Shown here: in pieces, positions 1 to 9,155 of the stretch
Layout of the letters: every line of letters begins with the position of its first letter
How positions within the stretch are numbered: the stretch's first letter is position 1
Assembly (NCBI RefSeq): GCF_026283925.1
Contig: NZ_JAPDPF010000007.1
Location: 124,001 to 188,000, forward strand
DNA: 64,000 bases
Direction: 5' to 3'
Source of the DNA: Dyella halodurans
GTDB taxonomy: Bacteria; Pseudomonadota; Gammaproteobacteria; Xanthomonadales; Rhodanobacteraceae
Notes under the pieces: generated by a model
Seen by the model: only the letters and a program-made list of their open reading frames with translations
Database searches by the model: none
What the model was told of the DNA's origin: nothing
Translations under genes and position numbers: made by a program

Positions 1-2
1 TC

Positions 3-233
3 GCCAAGGTGACCGGTGCGGAAGTGAAGGTATTGCTGAAGGCACCGCTGGAAGGTCGTCGCCGCATGCGCGGCAAGGTGGTGTCGGTCGAGGGCGAGCG
101 TATTTCGCTGGAAGGCGAAGGCAAGACCTTCGAGTTCGAACATGGCGCGGTGGAAAGCGCGCGCGTGGTACCGGATTGGGTGGCGCTCGGTTACGTGCCG
201 CAGCCCAAGCCGGGCAAGAAGCCTACGAAGTAA
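3..233 (+). CDS. rimP: Ribosome maturation factor RimP, C-terminal part (truncated by window edge)
   Basis: This is the last 76 codons of an open frame that enters from the left edge and stops with TAA just before nusA. The protein reads ...[20 protein letters not shown]... followed by a small beta-barrel-like segment ([20 protein letters not shown]), which matches the C-terminal SH3-like domain of RimP. RimP is needed for 30S subunit maturation in the cytoplasm. The rimP-nusA-infB-rbfA-truB-rpsO-pnp order is the classical gammaproteobacterial arrangement and supports the call more than the short sequence alone. The N-terminal domain lies outside the window. Confidence 0.8.
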   Translation, partial: AKVTGAEVKVLLKAPLEGRRRMRGKVVSVEGERISLEGEGKTFEFEHGAVESARVVPDWVALGYVPQPKPGKKPTK

Positions 234-280
234 TCAATCGAAAGCGATCGGGCGCTGATGGCGTCTACGGAGTTGCTGCA

Positions 281-1786
281 ATGAGCAAAGAACTTTTGCT
301 GGTGGTTGACGCGGTTGCCAATGAAAAGGGCGTGCCGCGCGAAGTGATTTTCCTGGCGATGGAAGCGGCTCTCGCATCCGCCGCCAAGAAGCGTTACCCG
401 GACGAAGATCCGGATATCCGCGTGTCCATCGATCGCCATACCGGCGACTATGAGACGTTCCGTCGCTGGGAAGTCATCGCAGACGACGGTGAGATGGAAT
501 CGCCGTTCCACCAGGTGCGTCTGATGGACGCCGTCGACGAGCGCGAGGGTGCGCAGGTCGGCGAGTACATCGAGCAGCAGATCGAAAACGCCGAATTCGG
601 CCGCATCGCCGCCCAGGCCGCCAAGCAGGTGATCGTGCAGCGCGTGCGCGAGGCCGAGCGCCAGCAGGTGGTCGATGCGTTCCAGGAGCGCGTGGGCGAA
701 CTGGTCACCGGCATCGTCAAGCGCGTCGAGCGCGGCAATGTCTATCTGGACCTGGGCAGCAATGCCGAGGCCTTCATCCCGCGCGACAAGACGATTCCGC
801 GCGAGTCGGCCCGCGTTGGCGACCGCGTCCGCGGCTACCTCTACGAAGTGCGCTCGGAAGCCCGCGGCCCGCAGCTGTTCGTGTCGCGCGCCGCACCGGA
901 ATTCATGATCGAGCTGTTCAAGCTCGAAGTGCCGGAAGTCGGCCAGGGCCTGGTTGAAATCAAGGGCTGCGCCCGCGATCCGGGCGACCGCGCCAAGATC
1001 GCCGTGGTCGCCCACGACACACGCACCGATCCCATCGGCGCCTGCATCGGCATGCGCGGTTCGCGCGTCCAGGCCGTGTCGAACGAGCTCAATGGCGAGC
1101 GCGTCGATATCATCCTGTGGCACGAGAATCAGGCCCAGTACGTCATCAATGCGATGGCGCCGGCGGAAGTGCAGTCCATCATCATGGACGAGGAAAAGCA
1201 CTCCATGGACATCGCCGTGGCCGAGGACAAGCTGTCCCAGGCCATCGGTCGCGGTGGCCAGAACGTGCGCCTCGCCAGCAAGCTCACCGGCTGGCAGCTC
1301 AACGTGATGACCCAGGACCAGGTCGCCGCCAAGAGCGAGGCCGAGCAGGAATCCGCCCGCCAGCTGTTCATGGACAAGCTGGAAGTGGACCAGGAGATCG
1401 CCAACATCCTGGTGCAGGAAGGCTTCTCCAGCGTGGAAGAAATCGCCTATGTGCCCAGCGCCGAGCTGCTGGCGGTGGAAGGCTTCGACGAGGACATCGT
1501 CGAGGAACTCCGCGCCCGTGCCCGCGACGCGCTGCTGACCGAGGCACTGGCCGTGGAAGAAGGCATCGACGAACATCAGCCGTCGGGCGAGCTGTTGGCG
1601 CTGCCGGGCATGGACGAGGCCACCGCGTATGCGCTGGCTTCGCGTGAAGTGGTGACGGTGGACGATCTGGCCGATCTGGCGGTTGACGACCTGATCGATA
1701 TTGAAGGCATGGACGAAGATCGCGCCGCGGCGCTGATCATGGCTGCACGTGCGCCGATGATCGCGCGTCTGGAGAAAGGTGGCTAA
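281..1786 (+). CDS. nusA: Transcription termination/antitermination protein NusA
   Basis: A 501-residue protein, the usual length for gammaproteobacterial NusA. The start is the ATG opening [18 protein letters not shown]; the open frame extends further upstream but overlaps rimP. Domains in order: N-terminal RNA polymerase-binding domain (about 1-130), S1 domain (about 135-200, [16 protein letters not shown]), two KH domains (about 230-375, with RIAVVAHD-type and [16 protein letters not shown] motifs), then two helix-hairpin-helix acidic repeats (about 375-500) as in E. coli-type NusA. It binds elongating RNA polymerase and controls pausing, intrinsic termination and rRNA antitermination. It lies 47 bp after rimP and is probably co-transcribed with rimP and infB. 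Confidence 0.97.
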   Translation: MSKELLLVVDAVANEKGVPREVIFLAMEAALASAAKKRYPDEDPDIRVSIDRHTGDYETFRRWEVIADDGEMESPFHQVRLMDAVDEREGAQVGEYIEQQIENAEFGRIAAQAAKQVIVQRVREAERQQVVDAFQERVGELVTGIVKRVERGNVYLDLGSNAEAFIPRDKTIPRESARVGDRVRGYLYEVRSEARGPQLFVSRAAPEFMIELFKLEVPEVGQGLVEIKGCARDPGDRAKIAVVAHDTRTDPIGACIGMRGSRVQAVSNELNGERVDIILWHENQAQYVINAMAPAEVQSIIMDEEKHSMDIAVAEDKLSQAIGRGGQNVRLASKLTGWQLNVMTQDQVAAKSEAEQESARQLFMDKLEVDQEIANILVQEGFSSVEEIAYVPSAELLAVEGFDEDIVEELRARARDALLTEALAVEEGIDEHQPSGELLALPGMDEATAYALASREVVTVDDLADLAVDDLIDIEGMDEDRAAALIMAARAPMIARLEKGG

Positions 1787-1911
1787 CCGCGGACGGCAGC
1801 GCCCTGGACGGGCGCGCCGAGGAGAGCTGAAAGGCTCTCCACCAGGGATGGGGGTGGACGTGCAGGCGAGGCCGCACGGACTTAGCGCGGGAACGGCGGA
1901 GAAAGAACACG

Positions 1912-4794
1912 ATGTCGGACGTTACAATTAAGCAACTCGCCAAGGTACTTGGCATGCCGGTAGACAAGCTGCTTGGTCAGCTTGGCGAGGCCGGTATGAA
2001 ATTCTCCGATCCGGAGCAGATCATCAGCAGCACCGAAAAGGTGAAGCTGCTCGGATTCCTGCGCCGTACGCATGGCAAGAGCGAAGTCGCCACGACCGAG
2101 GCGGAGGACAGCTCGCCGCGGCAGATCACGCTCAAGCGCCGCAAGGTCAGCGAACTCAAGGTCGCTACCCCGGGTGCACGCGGTGCCACCGCCGCCAAGA
2201 CGGTCAACGTCGAAGTGCGCGCCAAGCGTACCTACGTCAAGCGCAGCGTCATTGCCGAAGAGGCGAATGGCGACGTCGAGCGCGAGGACGCCGTGCGCAA
2301 GCTGCATGAATCGCAGCAACAGCGCGAGCATGAAGAGGCCGAGCGCGCCGAGGCCGAGCGCCAGCGCCACGAAGAGGCCCAGCAGCGTGCCGAGGAAGCC
2401 CAGCGCCAGCGCGAGGCCGAGGAAGAGCAGCGCCGCCAGCAGGCCGAGGCCGAAGCGGCCGCGCATGCCAAGGCACAGCAGGCAGCCCAGGCTGGCCAGG
2501 TCGAAGCGCCTGCGGCCGAGTCCGTGGCAGCCCCGGTAGTCGCCGAATCGACCCAGAAGGCTGCCGAGAAGGCGCCGGTGGTCGAGGCCGCCCAGCCGGC
2601 GCAGCGCGTCGATCACAGCGTGTTCGGCATGATCGTGCCGACCATCCATGAGCCGCGCCGCCGCGAAAAGAAAGTCGTGATCACGCCGGCCCCGGTGGTT
2701 GCGCCTGCGCGTCCGGCGGCTCCTGCCGCGGCGACGCCGGCCGCAGCGTCCGGCGCGCCCCATCGTGCGGGCGGCAATGCGCCGGCCAATACCGGCAACA
2801 GCGCCCCCAGCGCGAACGCCAATGCGAACAAGCCACGGCATGGTCGCGATCGCGACGAAGGCCCGGGCGGCAAGCGTTTCGCCGGTGGCGAACTGCACTT
2901 GAGCGACGCCGATCGTGCCCGCCGCTCCAACAAGCGTGGCAAGCCTGGCAAGGGCTCGGGTCGTGAAGCGTCGCGTGGCGGTTCGGCCGCTGCCGCCGGT
3001 ACCCACGGCTTCTCCCGCCCGACCGCGCCGGTGGTGCGTGAGGTCGTCGTTGGCGACAACAATGTCGTCGCCGATCTCGCCCAGAAGATGGCGGTCAAGG
3101 GTTCGGAAGTGGTCAAGGCCCTGTTCAAGATGGGCGTCATGGCCACCATCAACCAGACCATCGACCACGACACCGCCGTGCTGGTGATCGAGGAACTCGG
3201 TCACACCGCGGTGGCGGCGAGCGAAAACAACGCCGAGGCCACCCTGGCAGCTCACACGCAGAGCGCGGAGCTGGAAGGCGAGAAGAAGCCGCGTCCGCCG
3301 GTGGTCACCATCATGGGCCACGTCGACCACGGCAAGACCTCGCTGCTCGACTACATCCGTCGCACCAAGGTTGCGTCGGGCGAAGCCGGCGGCATCACCC
3401 AGCACATCGGTGCCTACCACGTGGAAACGCCGAAGGGCGTCATCACCTTCCTGGATACCCCAGGCCACGCGGCATTCACCTCGATGCGCGCACGCGGCGC
3501 CCAATCCACCGATATCGTGGTGCTGGTCGTGGCAGCGGACGACGGCGTGATGCCGCAGACGGCGGAAGCCGTGCAGCATGCACGCGCCGCCAAGGTGCCG
3601 CTGATCGTGGCGCTCAACAAGATGGACAAGTCCGACGCCAACCCGGACCACGTCAAGCAGGGCCTCGGCAACCTGGAAGTGATTCCGGAAGAGTGGGGTG
3701 GTGATACCCCGTTCGTGCCGGTGTCGGCCAAGACCGGCATGGGCATCGACGCCCTGCTGGACGCCATTTCGGTGCAGGCCGAAGTGATGGAGCTGACGGC
3801 GGTCGAGGACGGTCCGGCCTCCGGCGTGGTGATCGAATCCAGCCTGGATCGCGGTCGCGGCCCGGTGGCCACGGTGCTGGTGCAGCAGGGCACGCTCAAG
3901 CGCGGCGACTTCGTCGTCTGCGGCATTGAATACGGCCGCATGCGTGCGCTGATCGACGAGAACGGCAAGCAGGTGCAGGAAGCCGGTCCGTCGATTCCAG
4001 TGCAGGTGCTGGGTCTGTCCGGCGTGCCGGAATCGGGCGACGACTTCGTGGTGGTGGCTGACGAACGCCTCGCCCGCGAAGTGGCGGCCGAACGCCAGCT
4101 CAAGCGCCGCGAGACCCGCATGGTCAGCAAGGCCAACCGCCTTGAAGACATCATGGCCCAGATGAGCCAGGGTGCCGACCAGCAGACGCTGAATATCCTG
4201 GTCAAGGCCGACGTGCAGGGTTCGGTGCAGGCGCTGCGCGAGTCGCTCAGCCAGATCGGCAACGAGAACGTGAAGGTCAACGTGATCGCGGCCGGCGTCG
4301 GCGGCATCACCGAGTCCGACGCCACCCTGGCGGCCGCCTCCAAGGCCCTGGTGATCGGCTTCAACGTGCGTGCCGATGCCTCGGCCCGCAAGGTGATCGA
4401 CACCTCCGGCCTGGACGTGCGCTACTTCTCGATCATTTACGACGTGATCGACCAGGTGAAGCAGGCCGCTTCCGGTCTGCTCGGCAAGGAAGTGCGCGAA
4501 GAGATCATCGGCGTGGCCCAGGTCCGCGAAGTGTTCCGCAGCTCCAAGTTTGGTGCGGTCGCCGGCTGCATGGTCATCGAAGGTACGGTCAAGCGCAGCA
4601 AGCCGATCCGCGTGCTGCGCGACAACACCGTGGTCTTCCAGGGCGAGCTGGAATCGCTGCGCCGCTTCAAGGACCTGGTCGACGAAGTGCGCAACGGCAT
4701 GGAATGCGGTATCGCCGTGAAGCAGTACAACGACGTCAAGGTCGGCGATCAGATCGAATGCTTCGAGCGTATCGAGGTGGCCCGCACGCTGTAA
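1912..4794 (+). CDS. infB: Translation initiation factor IF-2
   Basis: A 960-residue IF-2, at the long end for the family because of an extended, charged Glu/Arg/Ala-rich linker (about 120-390) after the N-terminal IF2_N domain ([20 protein letters not shown]). The GTPase core is intact: G1 GHVDHGKT at about 469-476, G3 DTPGH at about 515, G4 NKMD at about 569. Domains II-IV and the fMet-tRNA-binding C-terminal beta barrel follow to the end. IF-2 positions initiator tRNA on the 30S subunit and drives subunit joining. It is separated from nusA by 125 bp and followed by a stem-loop before rbfA. Confidence 0.97.
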   Translation: MSDVTIKQLAKVLGMPVDKLLGQLGEAGMKFSDPEQIISSTEKVKLLGFLRRTHGKSEVATTEAEDSSPRQITLKRRKVSELKVATPGARGATAAKTVNVEVRAKRTYVKRSVIAEEANGDVEREDAVRKLHESQQQREHEEAERAEAERQRHEEAQQRAEEAQRQREAEEEQRRQQAEAEAAAHAKAQQAAQAGQVEAPAAESVAAPVVAESTQKAAEKAPVVEAAQPAQRVDHSVFGMIVPTIHEPRRREKKVVITPAPVVAPARPAAPAAATPAAASGAPHRAGGNAPANTGNSAPSANANANKPRHGRDRDEGPGGKRFAGGELHLSDADRARRSNKRGKPGKGSGREASRGGSAAAAGTHGFSRPTAPVVREVVVGDNNVVADLAQKMAVKGSEVVKALFKMGVMATINQTIDHDTAVLVIEELGHTAVAASENNAEATLAAHTQSAELEGEKKPRPPVVTIMGHVDHGKTSLLDYIRRTKVASGEAGGITQHIGAYHVETPKGVITFLDTPGHAAFTSMRARGAQSTDIVVLVVAADDGVMPQTAEAVQHARAAKVPLIVALNKMDKSDANPDHVKQGLGNLEVIPEEWGGDTPFVPVSAKTGMGIDALLDAISVQAEVMELTAVEDGPASGVVIESSLDRGRGPVATVLVQQGTLKRGDFVVCGIEYGRMRALIDENGKQVQEAGPSIPVQVLGLSGVPESGDDFVVVADERLAREVAAERQLKRRETRMVSKANRLEDIMAQMSQGADQQTLNILVKADVQGSVQALRESLSQIGNENVKVNVIAAGVGGITESDATLAAASKALVIGFNVRADASARKVIDTSGLDVRYFSIIYDVIDQVKQAASGLLGKEVREEIIGVAQVREVFRSSKFGAVAGCMVIEGTVKRSKPIRVLRDNTVVFQGELESLRRFKDLVDEVRNGMECGIAVKQYNDVKVGDQIECFERIEVARTL

Positions 4795-4799
4795 GCGCC

Positions 4800-4926
4800 A
4801 GGGACGAGAGGTGAGTAGCGAGGGCGCGAAAACCTGACGTCTGGCATCTCCGAAGCCCGGGCAACTTTGTCCGGGCTTCGCGTTTCTCCGTAAACTGCGA
4901 CGGTGGCGCCCTCGCTACTCGTCCCT
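4800..4926. repeat. Nested inverted repeat between infB and rbfA
   Basis: The left arm (4800-4827, AGGGACGAG...TAGCGAGGGCGC, with a 7-nt insertion AGGTGAG) is complementary to the right arm at 4906-4926 (GCGCCCTCGCTACTCGTCCCT). The two arms bracket a separate 10-bp stem-loop at 4851-4880. The layout resembles a bacterial interspersed mosaic element with two REP-like units facing each other. No second copy was recognised in the window. Confidence 0.55.
4851..4888 (+). terminator. Stem-loop, weak terminator or attenuator after infB
   Basis: CGAAGCCCGG (4851-4860) pairs perfectly with CCGGGCTTCG (4871-4880) around a 10-nt loop, followed by CGTTTCTCC. The T-tract is poor, so partial termination or transcript processing between infB and rbfA is more likely than full termination. 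Confidence 0.5.
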
Positions 4927-4955
4927 CGCCCCTAGCGGCGTTTCAGGAGGCTTCC

Positions 4956-5339
4956 ATGCCCTCACGCGATTTCAAACGTACCGACCGTGTCGGTGCCGAA
5001 CTGCGCCGCGAACTGGCCCTGCTGGTCCATGCTGCCGTGCGCGACCACGGCCTGCCCTCGGTCAGCGTGTCGGATGTGGAGGTCACCCGTGACCTCGACT
5101 GGGCCACGGTCTGGGTCACCGCCCTGCAGCCGGAGCGTTCCACCGAGGCGATGAAGGCGCTCAAGGAGCTGGCCATCGAATTTCGGCGTGAACTGTCGCG
5201 CACCATGCGCCTGCGCCGGGTGCCCGAGCTACGCTTCAAGTACGACGACTCGGTCGACAAGGGCGAGCGCATCGAAAGCCTGCTGCGGCAGGACAGTGCG
5301 CGCGCGGCCGGTACCAACGAGGAAGACGCCGAAGACTGA
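4956..5339 (+). CDS. rbfA: 30S ribosome-binding factor RbfA
   Basis: A 127-residue protein starting MPSRDFKRTDRVGAELRREL with a good ribosome binding site (CAGGAGG) about 6 nt upstream. The KH-like fold signature includes VSDVEVTRDLDWATVWVT and the conserved C-terminal segment RRVPELRFKYDDSVDKGERI, typical of RbfA. It binds helix 1 of immature 16S rRNA during late 30S assembly and cold adaptation. Its TGA overlaps the ATG of truB by one base (TGATG), indicating translational coupling. Confidence 0.96.
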   Translation: MPSRDFKRTDRVGAELRRELALLVHAAVRDHGLPSVSVSDVEVTRDLDWATVWVTALQPERSTEAMKALKELAIEFRRELSRTMRLRRVPELRFKYDDSVDKGERIESLLRQDSARAAGTNEEDAED

Positions 5340-6292
5340 TGAGCCGGAGGCGACTGAAGCCACGCGAACGATTTCGCGACCTGCATGGCATTGTGCTGCT
5401 GGACAAGCCGCTCGGCTTGAGCTCCAACCAGGCGCTGCAGGCCGTGCGCAAGGGTATTTTCCAGGCGGAGAAGGGTGGCCATACCGGCGCGCTCGATCCG
5501 CTGGCCAGCGGCTTGCTGCCGCTGTGTTTTGGCGAAGCCACCAAGCTCGCCGGCATGCTGCTGGGCTCGCGCAAGGCCTATCTGGCGGAGTGTCGCCTTG
5601 GCATCACCACCACGACGGCGGATCTGGAGGGCGAGATCGAGCTCGAGCGCCCGGTGCCAGCCTTGACCGACGAGGTTATCGAGCAGGCGCTAGCCAAGTT
5701 GCGTGGCCGTATCACCCAGGTCCCCCCGGCGTATTCGGCGATCAAGCAGGATGGCGAGCGGCTTTACGTCAAGGCGCGGCGTGGCGAGGCGGTGGACATT
5801 CCCTCGCGCGAAGTCGAGGTCTACCGCCTTGAGCTGGTGTCGCGTAGCGAAAACAATCTGAGCTTTTACGTGGAGTGCGGCTCGGGCACCTATGTGCGTA
5901 GCCTGGCGGTGGATCTGGGCGAGGACCTGGGTTGTGGCGCACACCTGGTGGCCTTGCGCCGCCTGTGGGTCGAGCCGTTCAGGGAGCCCGCGATGGTGAC
6001 GCTGGAGCAGCTGCAGGCCGCGGCGGCGCAGGGCGACGAGGCCTTGCTGCCCTGGCTGTTGCCGGTGTCGGCCGGCCTGGCTGGCCTGCCTTCGCTGCCG
6101 CTGGACGCGGAGCGCACCCTGGCAGTCTCACAGGGGCAGCAGATTCCGCTGGACCCGTCGATGACGGGACAGCTGGCGGTCTACGCGGACGATGGCCGCT
6201 TGCTGGCGCTGGGCGAGGCGGTAGACGGAAAGTTGCGCATTGTGCGCGGTTTCAATCTGCCGTCGCCGGGTGCAAATAGCCGTCAACCATGA
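5339..6292 (+). CDS. truB: tRNA pseudouridine(55) synthase TruB
   Basis: A 317-residue pseudouridine synthase. The catalytic motif GALDPLASG carries the nucleophilic aspartate at about position 53, preceded by DKPLGLSSNQAL and followed by YSAIKQDGERLY and GTYVRSLAVDLG, all family signatures. A C-terminal PUA-like region (about 250-310) completes the enzyme. It isomerises U55 in the T-loop of tRNAs. It is translationally coupled to rbfA by a 1-nt overlap. The gene ends 138 bp before rpsO, and a separate promoter lies in that gap. Confidence 0.97.
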   Translation: MSRRRLKPRERFRDLHGIVLLDKPLGLSSNQALQAVRKGIFQAEKGGHTGALDPLASGLLPLCFGEATKLAGMLLGSRKAYLAECRLGITTTTADLEGEIELERPVPALTDEVIEQALAKLRGRITQVPPAYSAIKQDGERLYVKARRGEAVDIPSREVEVYRLELVSRSENNLSFYVECGSGTYVRSLAVDLGEDLGCGAHLVALRRLWVEPFREPAMVTLEQLQAAAAQGDEALLPWLLPVSAGLAGLPSLPLDAERTLAVSQGQQIPLDPSMTGQLAVYADDGRLLALGEAVDGKLRIVRGFNLPSPGANSRQP

Positions 6293-6297
6293 CGGTC

Positions 6298-6327
6298 TTG
6301 TTGTCATAGGGCTCCGGTCGTTACAAT
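6298..6327 (+). promoter_or_regulatory. Candidate sigma70 promoter of rpsO
   Basis: TTGTTG (6298-6303) and TACAAT (6322-6327) are separated by 18 bp just after the truB stop. This would start transcription near 6334 and give a leader of about 97 nt that contains the large hairpin at 6361-6405. Confidence 0.55.
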
Positions 6328-6360
6328 ACGGAGCTTGTTTAAGACTTTTCATTCATCAAG

Positions 6361-6405
6361 GCGAAGCTTGCGCAACGTCATCATGTGACGTTGCGCAAGC
6401 TTCGC
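6361..6405 (+). promoter_or_regulatory. Perfect 20-bp hairpin in the rpsO leader
   Basis: GCGAAGCTTGCGCAACGTCA (6361-6380) is followed by a 5-nt loop (TCATG) and its exact reverse complement (6386-6405). There is no T-tract, and a purine-rich ribosome binding site (AAGGAAGAG) follows directly. Its position between a likely promoter and the S15 start suggests a 5' UTR control or processing structure, not a terminator. Confidence 0.6.
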
Positions 6406-6430
6406 ATCCGCTTTTAAGGAAGAGATACTC

Positions 6431-6700
6431 ATGTCCCTCACCGTTGAACAGACCAGCAAGATCATTGCTGACTTCGGCCGCGTGCCGAACGACACTGGCT
6501 CCCCGGAAGTCCAGGTTGCCCTGCTGTCGGCCCGCATTGACCACCTCACCGGTCATTTCAAAGAGCACAAGCAGGATCATCATTCCCGCCGTGGCTTGTT
6601 GCAGCTGGTAAATCGCCGCAAGAGCCTGCTTTCGTACCTGAAAGATCGCGACCTGGCTCGCTATCAGACCCTGATTGAGCGCCTCGGCCTGCGCCGTTAA
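6431..6700 (+). CDS. rpsO: 30S ribosomal protein S15
   Basis: An 89-residue protein with the complete S15 signature ([50 protein letters not shown]), the normal length. S15 binds the central domain of 16S rRNA early in 30S assembly and in several bacteria represses its own translation. The start ATG follows AAGGAAGAG by 5 nt. pnp follows 80 bp downstream, the conserved rpsO-pnp pairing. Confidence 0.98.
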   Translation: MSLTVEQTSKIIADFGRVPNDTGSPEVQVALLSARIDHLTGHFKEHKQDHHSRRGLLQLVNRRKSLLSYLKDRDLARYQTLIERLGLRR

Positions 6701-6710
6701 GTTGATATTT

Positions 6711-6758
6711 GCGTTCATGCTTGAACGCGAAGATCACGAAGTGGCCATCCCTGGCCAC
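6711..6758 (+). other. Two stem-loops between rpsO and pnp
   Basis: GCGTTCA/TGAACGC (6711-6717 / 6722-6728) and GTGGCCA/TGGCCAC (6741-6747 / 6752-6758) form two adjacent 7-bp hairpins with 4-nt loops. In E. coli the rpsO-pnp interval carries RNase III processing stems that mediate PNPase autocontrol. These stems sit in the matching place; equivalent function is inference. Confidence 0.45.
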
Positions 6759-6780
6759 AACCCCAATTCAGGAAAAGACC

Positions 6781-8886
6781 GTGGCGAAAGTAACCAAGTC
6801 ATTCCAGTACGGTAATCACGAAGTCACGCTGGAGACGGGCGAAATCGCCCGCCAGGCTTCTGGTGCCGTGATGGTCAGCATGGGCGGCACTGTGGTGCTC
6901 GTCACCGTGGTGGCCGCGTCCAAGGCGAAAGAGGGGCAGGATTTCTTCCCACTCACCGTCGACTACGTCGAGAAGTTCTACTCCGCCGGTCGCATCCCGG
7001 GTGGCTTCTTCAAGCGCGAAGGCCGCCCGACCGAGAAGGAGACGCTCACCTCGCGTCTGATCGATCGTCCGGTGCGCCCGCTGTTCCCGGAAGAGTTCAA
7101 GAACGAAGTGCAGGTCATCGCACAGGTCGTCTCGTTGAACCCCGAGATCGACGGCGACATCCCGGCCATGCTGGGTGCTTCCGCTGCGCTCAGCCTCGCC
7201 GGCATCCCGTTCAAGGGCCCGATCGCCGCTGCCCGCGTCGGCTACGCCGACGGCAAGTACCTGCTTAACCCGACCGCCACCGAGCTGAAGACCTCGGCGC
7301 TGGATCTGGTCGTTGCGGGTACCTCCAATGCCGTGCTGATGGTGGAGTCCGAAGCCAAGCTGCTGTCCGAGGACGTCATGCTCGGCGCGGTGGTGTTCGG
7401 TCACCAGCAGATGCAGACCGCGATCCGCGCGATCGCCGAGCTCGCCAGCGAAGCGGCCAAGCCGTCGTGGGACTGGCAGCCGCCGGCCCGCAACGAGTCG
7501 CTGATCGCCGCGCTGAAGGGCGCCGTCGGCAACAAGCTGGAAGAGGCTTTCCAGGTGCGCGACAAGCTGCAGCGCCGCGACGCGATCTCCGCGATCAAGT
7601 CCGACGTGCTGGAATCGCTGAAGGGCGAAGCCGAGCAGAAGGGCTGGGCGACTGCCGACCTGGCGAAGGAATTCGCTGAGCTCGAATACCACACCATGCG
7701 CGACAGCGTGTTGAAGACCAAGGTGCGTATCGACGGCCGTAACCTGGACGACGTCCGCCCGATCACCGTGCGCGTCGGCGTGTTGCCGCGTACCCACGGT
7801 TCGGCGCTGTTCACCCGCGGCGAAACGCAGGCGCTGGTTGTGACCACGCTCGGCACCACCCGCGATGCGCAGATCATCGACGCGCCGGAAGGCGAGTCGA
7901 AGGACGCCTTCCTGTTCCATTACAACTTCCCTCCGTTCTCGGTGGGCGAGGCTGGTCGCTTCGGCGCGCCGAAGCGTCGTGAAATCGGCCATGGTCGTCT
8001 CGCCAAGCGTGGCGTGCAGGCGGTGAAGCCGACGATCGAGGAATTCCCGTACGTGATCCGCGTGGTCTCCGAGATCACCGAGTCCAACGGCTCCTCGTCG
8101 ATGGCGTCGGTGTGCGGCTCGTCGCTGGCCATGATGGACGCGGGCGTGCCGCTGAAGTCGCCGGTGGCCGGTATCGCCATGGGTCTGGTCAAGGAAGGCA
8201 ACGACTTTGTCGTGCTGTCCGACATCCTCGGTGATGAAGATCACCTGGGTGACATGGACTTCAAGGTGGCCGGTAGCGCCGACGGTATCTCCGCGCTGCA
8301 GATGGACATCAAGATCGACGGTATCACCGAAGAAATCATGCGTACCGCGCTGGCCCAGGCCAAGCAGGGTCGTCTGCATATCCTCGGCGAGATGGCCAAG
8401 GTCATCACCACCGCCCGTTCGGAGATGAGCGAGTACGCCCCGCGCCTGCTCACCATCAAGATCCACCCGGACAAGATCCGCGAAGTCATCGGCAAGGGCG
8501 GCGCCACCATCCGCTCGATCACCGAAGAGACCGGCACCACCATCGACATCACCGACGACGGCACCGTGGTCATCGCCTCGGTCAACCGTGAGGCGGCCAA
8601 CGCCGCCAAGGCGCGCATCGAGCAGATCGTGTCCGACGTCGAGCCGGGCCGCATCTACGAGGGCAAGGTCGCCAAGCTGATGGACTTCGGTGCGTTCGTC
8701 ACCATCATGCCGGGCAAGGACGGCCTCGTGCACGTCTCGCAGATTTCCAGCGAGCGCGTCGAGAAGGTCTCCGACAAGCTGAAGGAAGGCGATATCGTCA
8801 AGGTAAAGGTGCTGGAAGTGGACAAGCAGGGCCGTATCCGCCTGTCCATGAAGGCCGTGGCCGAGGACGAAGGCGCCAACGCCTAA
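6781..8886 (+). CDS. pnp: Polyribonucleotide nucleotidyltransferase (PNPase)
   Basis: A 701-residue protein. The GTG start ([20 protein letters not shown]) was chosen over an in-frame ATG at 6709 because it follows AGGAAAAGA and matches the usual N-terminus of the family. Two RNase PH domains (about 1-215 and 310-535) flank an all-alpha domain; then come KH ([15 protein letters not shown], about 560-615) and S1 ([16 protein letters not shown], about 620-690). It degrades RNA 3'-5' phosphorolytically and is a degradosome partner. A strong intrinsic terminator follows. Confidence 0.97.
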   Translation: MAKVTKSFQYGNHEVTLETGEIARQASGAVMVSMGGTVVLVTVVAASKAKEGQDFFPLTVDYVEKFYSAGRIPGGFFKREGRPTEKETLTSRLIDRPVRPLFPEEFKNEVQVIAQVVSLNPEIDGDIPAMLGASAALSLAGIPFKGPIAAARVGYADGKYLLNPTATELKTSALDLVVAGTSNAVLMVESEAKLLSEDVMLGAVVFGHQQMQTAIRAIAELASEAAKPSWDWQPPARNESLIAALKGAVGNKLEEAFQVRDKLQRRDAISAIKSDVLESLKGEAEQKGWATADLAKEFAELEYHTMRDSVLKTKVRIDGRNLDDVRPITVRVGVLPRTHGSALFTRGETQALVVTTLGTTRDAQIIDAPEGESKDAFLFHYNFPPFSVGEAGRFGAPKRREIGHGRLAKRGVQAVKPTIEEFPYVIRVVSEITESNGSSSMASVCGSSLAMMDAGVPLKSPVAGIAMGLVKEGNDFVVLSDILGDEDHLGDMDFKVAGSADGISALQMDIKIDGITEEIMRTALAQAKQGRLHILGEMAKVITTARSEMSEYAPRLLTIKIHPDKIREVIGKGGATIRSITEETGTTIDITDDGTVVIASVNREAANAAKARIEQIVSDVEPGRIYEGKVAKLMDFGAFVTIMPGKDGLVHVSQISSERVEKVSDKLKEGDIVKVKVLEVDKQGRIRLSMKAVAEDEGANA

Positions 8887-8910
8887 GTCCGCCGCAAGGC
8901 AGGACCCTGC

Positions 8911-8945
8911 AAAAGCCCGGCAAATGCCGGGCTTTTGCTTTTGTT
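8911..8945 (+). terminator. Intrinsic terminator after pnp
   Basis: AAAAGCCCGGCA (8911-8922) pairs with TGCCGGGCTTTT (8925-8936), followed by GCTTTTGTTG. A 12-bp GC-rich stem with flanking A/T tracts can terminate in both directions. Confidence 0.9.
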
Positions 8946-8980
8946 GAACGGGACTTCGAGACGATTGTCCTCACACGAGC

Positions 8981-9008
8981 CGTCATCCCAGCCTTCGCTG
9001 GGATGACG
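8981..9008. repeat. CGTCATCCCAGC hairpin repeat, copy 1
   Basis: CGTCATCCCAGC (8981-8992), loop CTTC, and its exact complement GCTGGGATGACG (8997-9008). The same 12-bp arms occur again at 62871-62922 with a different interior, so this is a dispersed REP-like family. It lies between pnp and phaE; the remaining roughly 200 bp of the gap shows no gene. Confidence 0.7.
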
Positions 9009-9155
9009 ATGAGGTGGGACTGGTGCGCCGCTGTGGCGTGACTGGTAGGTATGGCCGGGGCACCGACACCTGGCCCCGGCCCCGCCCAACGGGTTTTTTG
9101 CGACCGCTGTCATCGGCTTTTGCTAGGATGCAAGCGATTCGACGAGGATGCGGGT

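Noticed and set aside
8981-9008. CRISPR array
   Set aside because: Repeats here occur singly and far apart. No regularly spaced direct repeats and no cas genes exist in the window.
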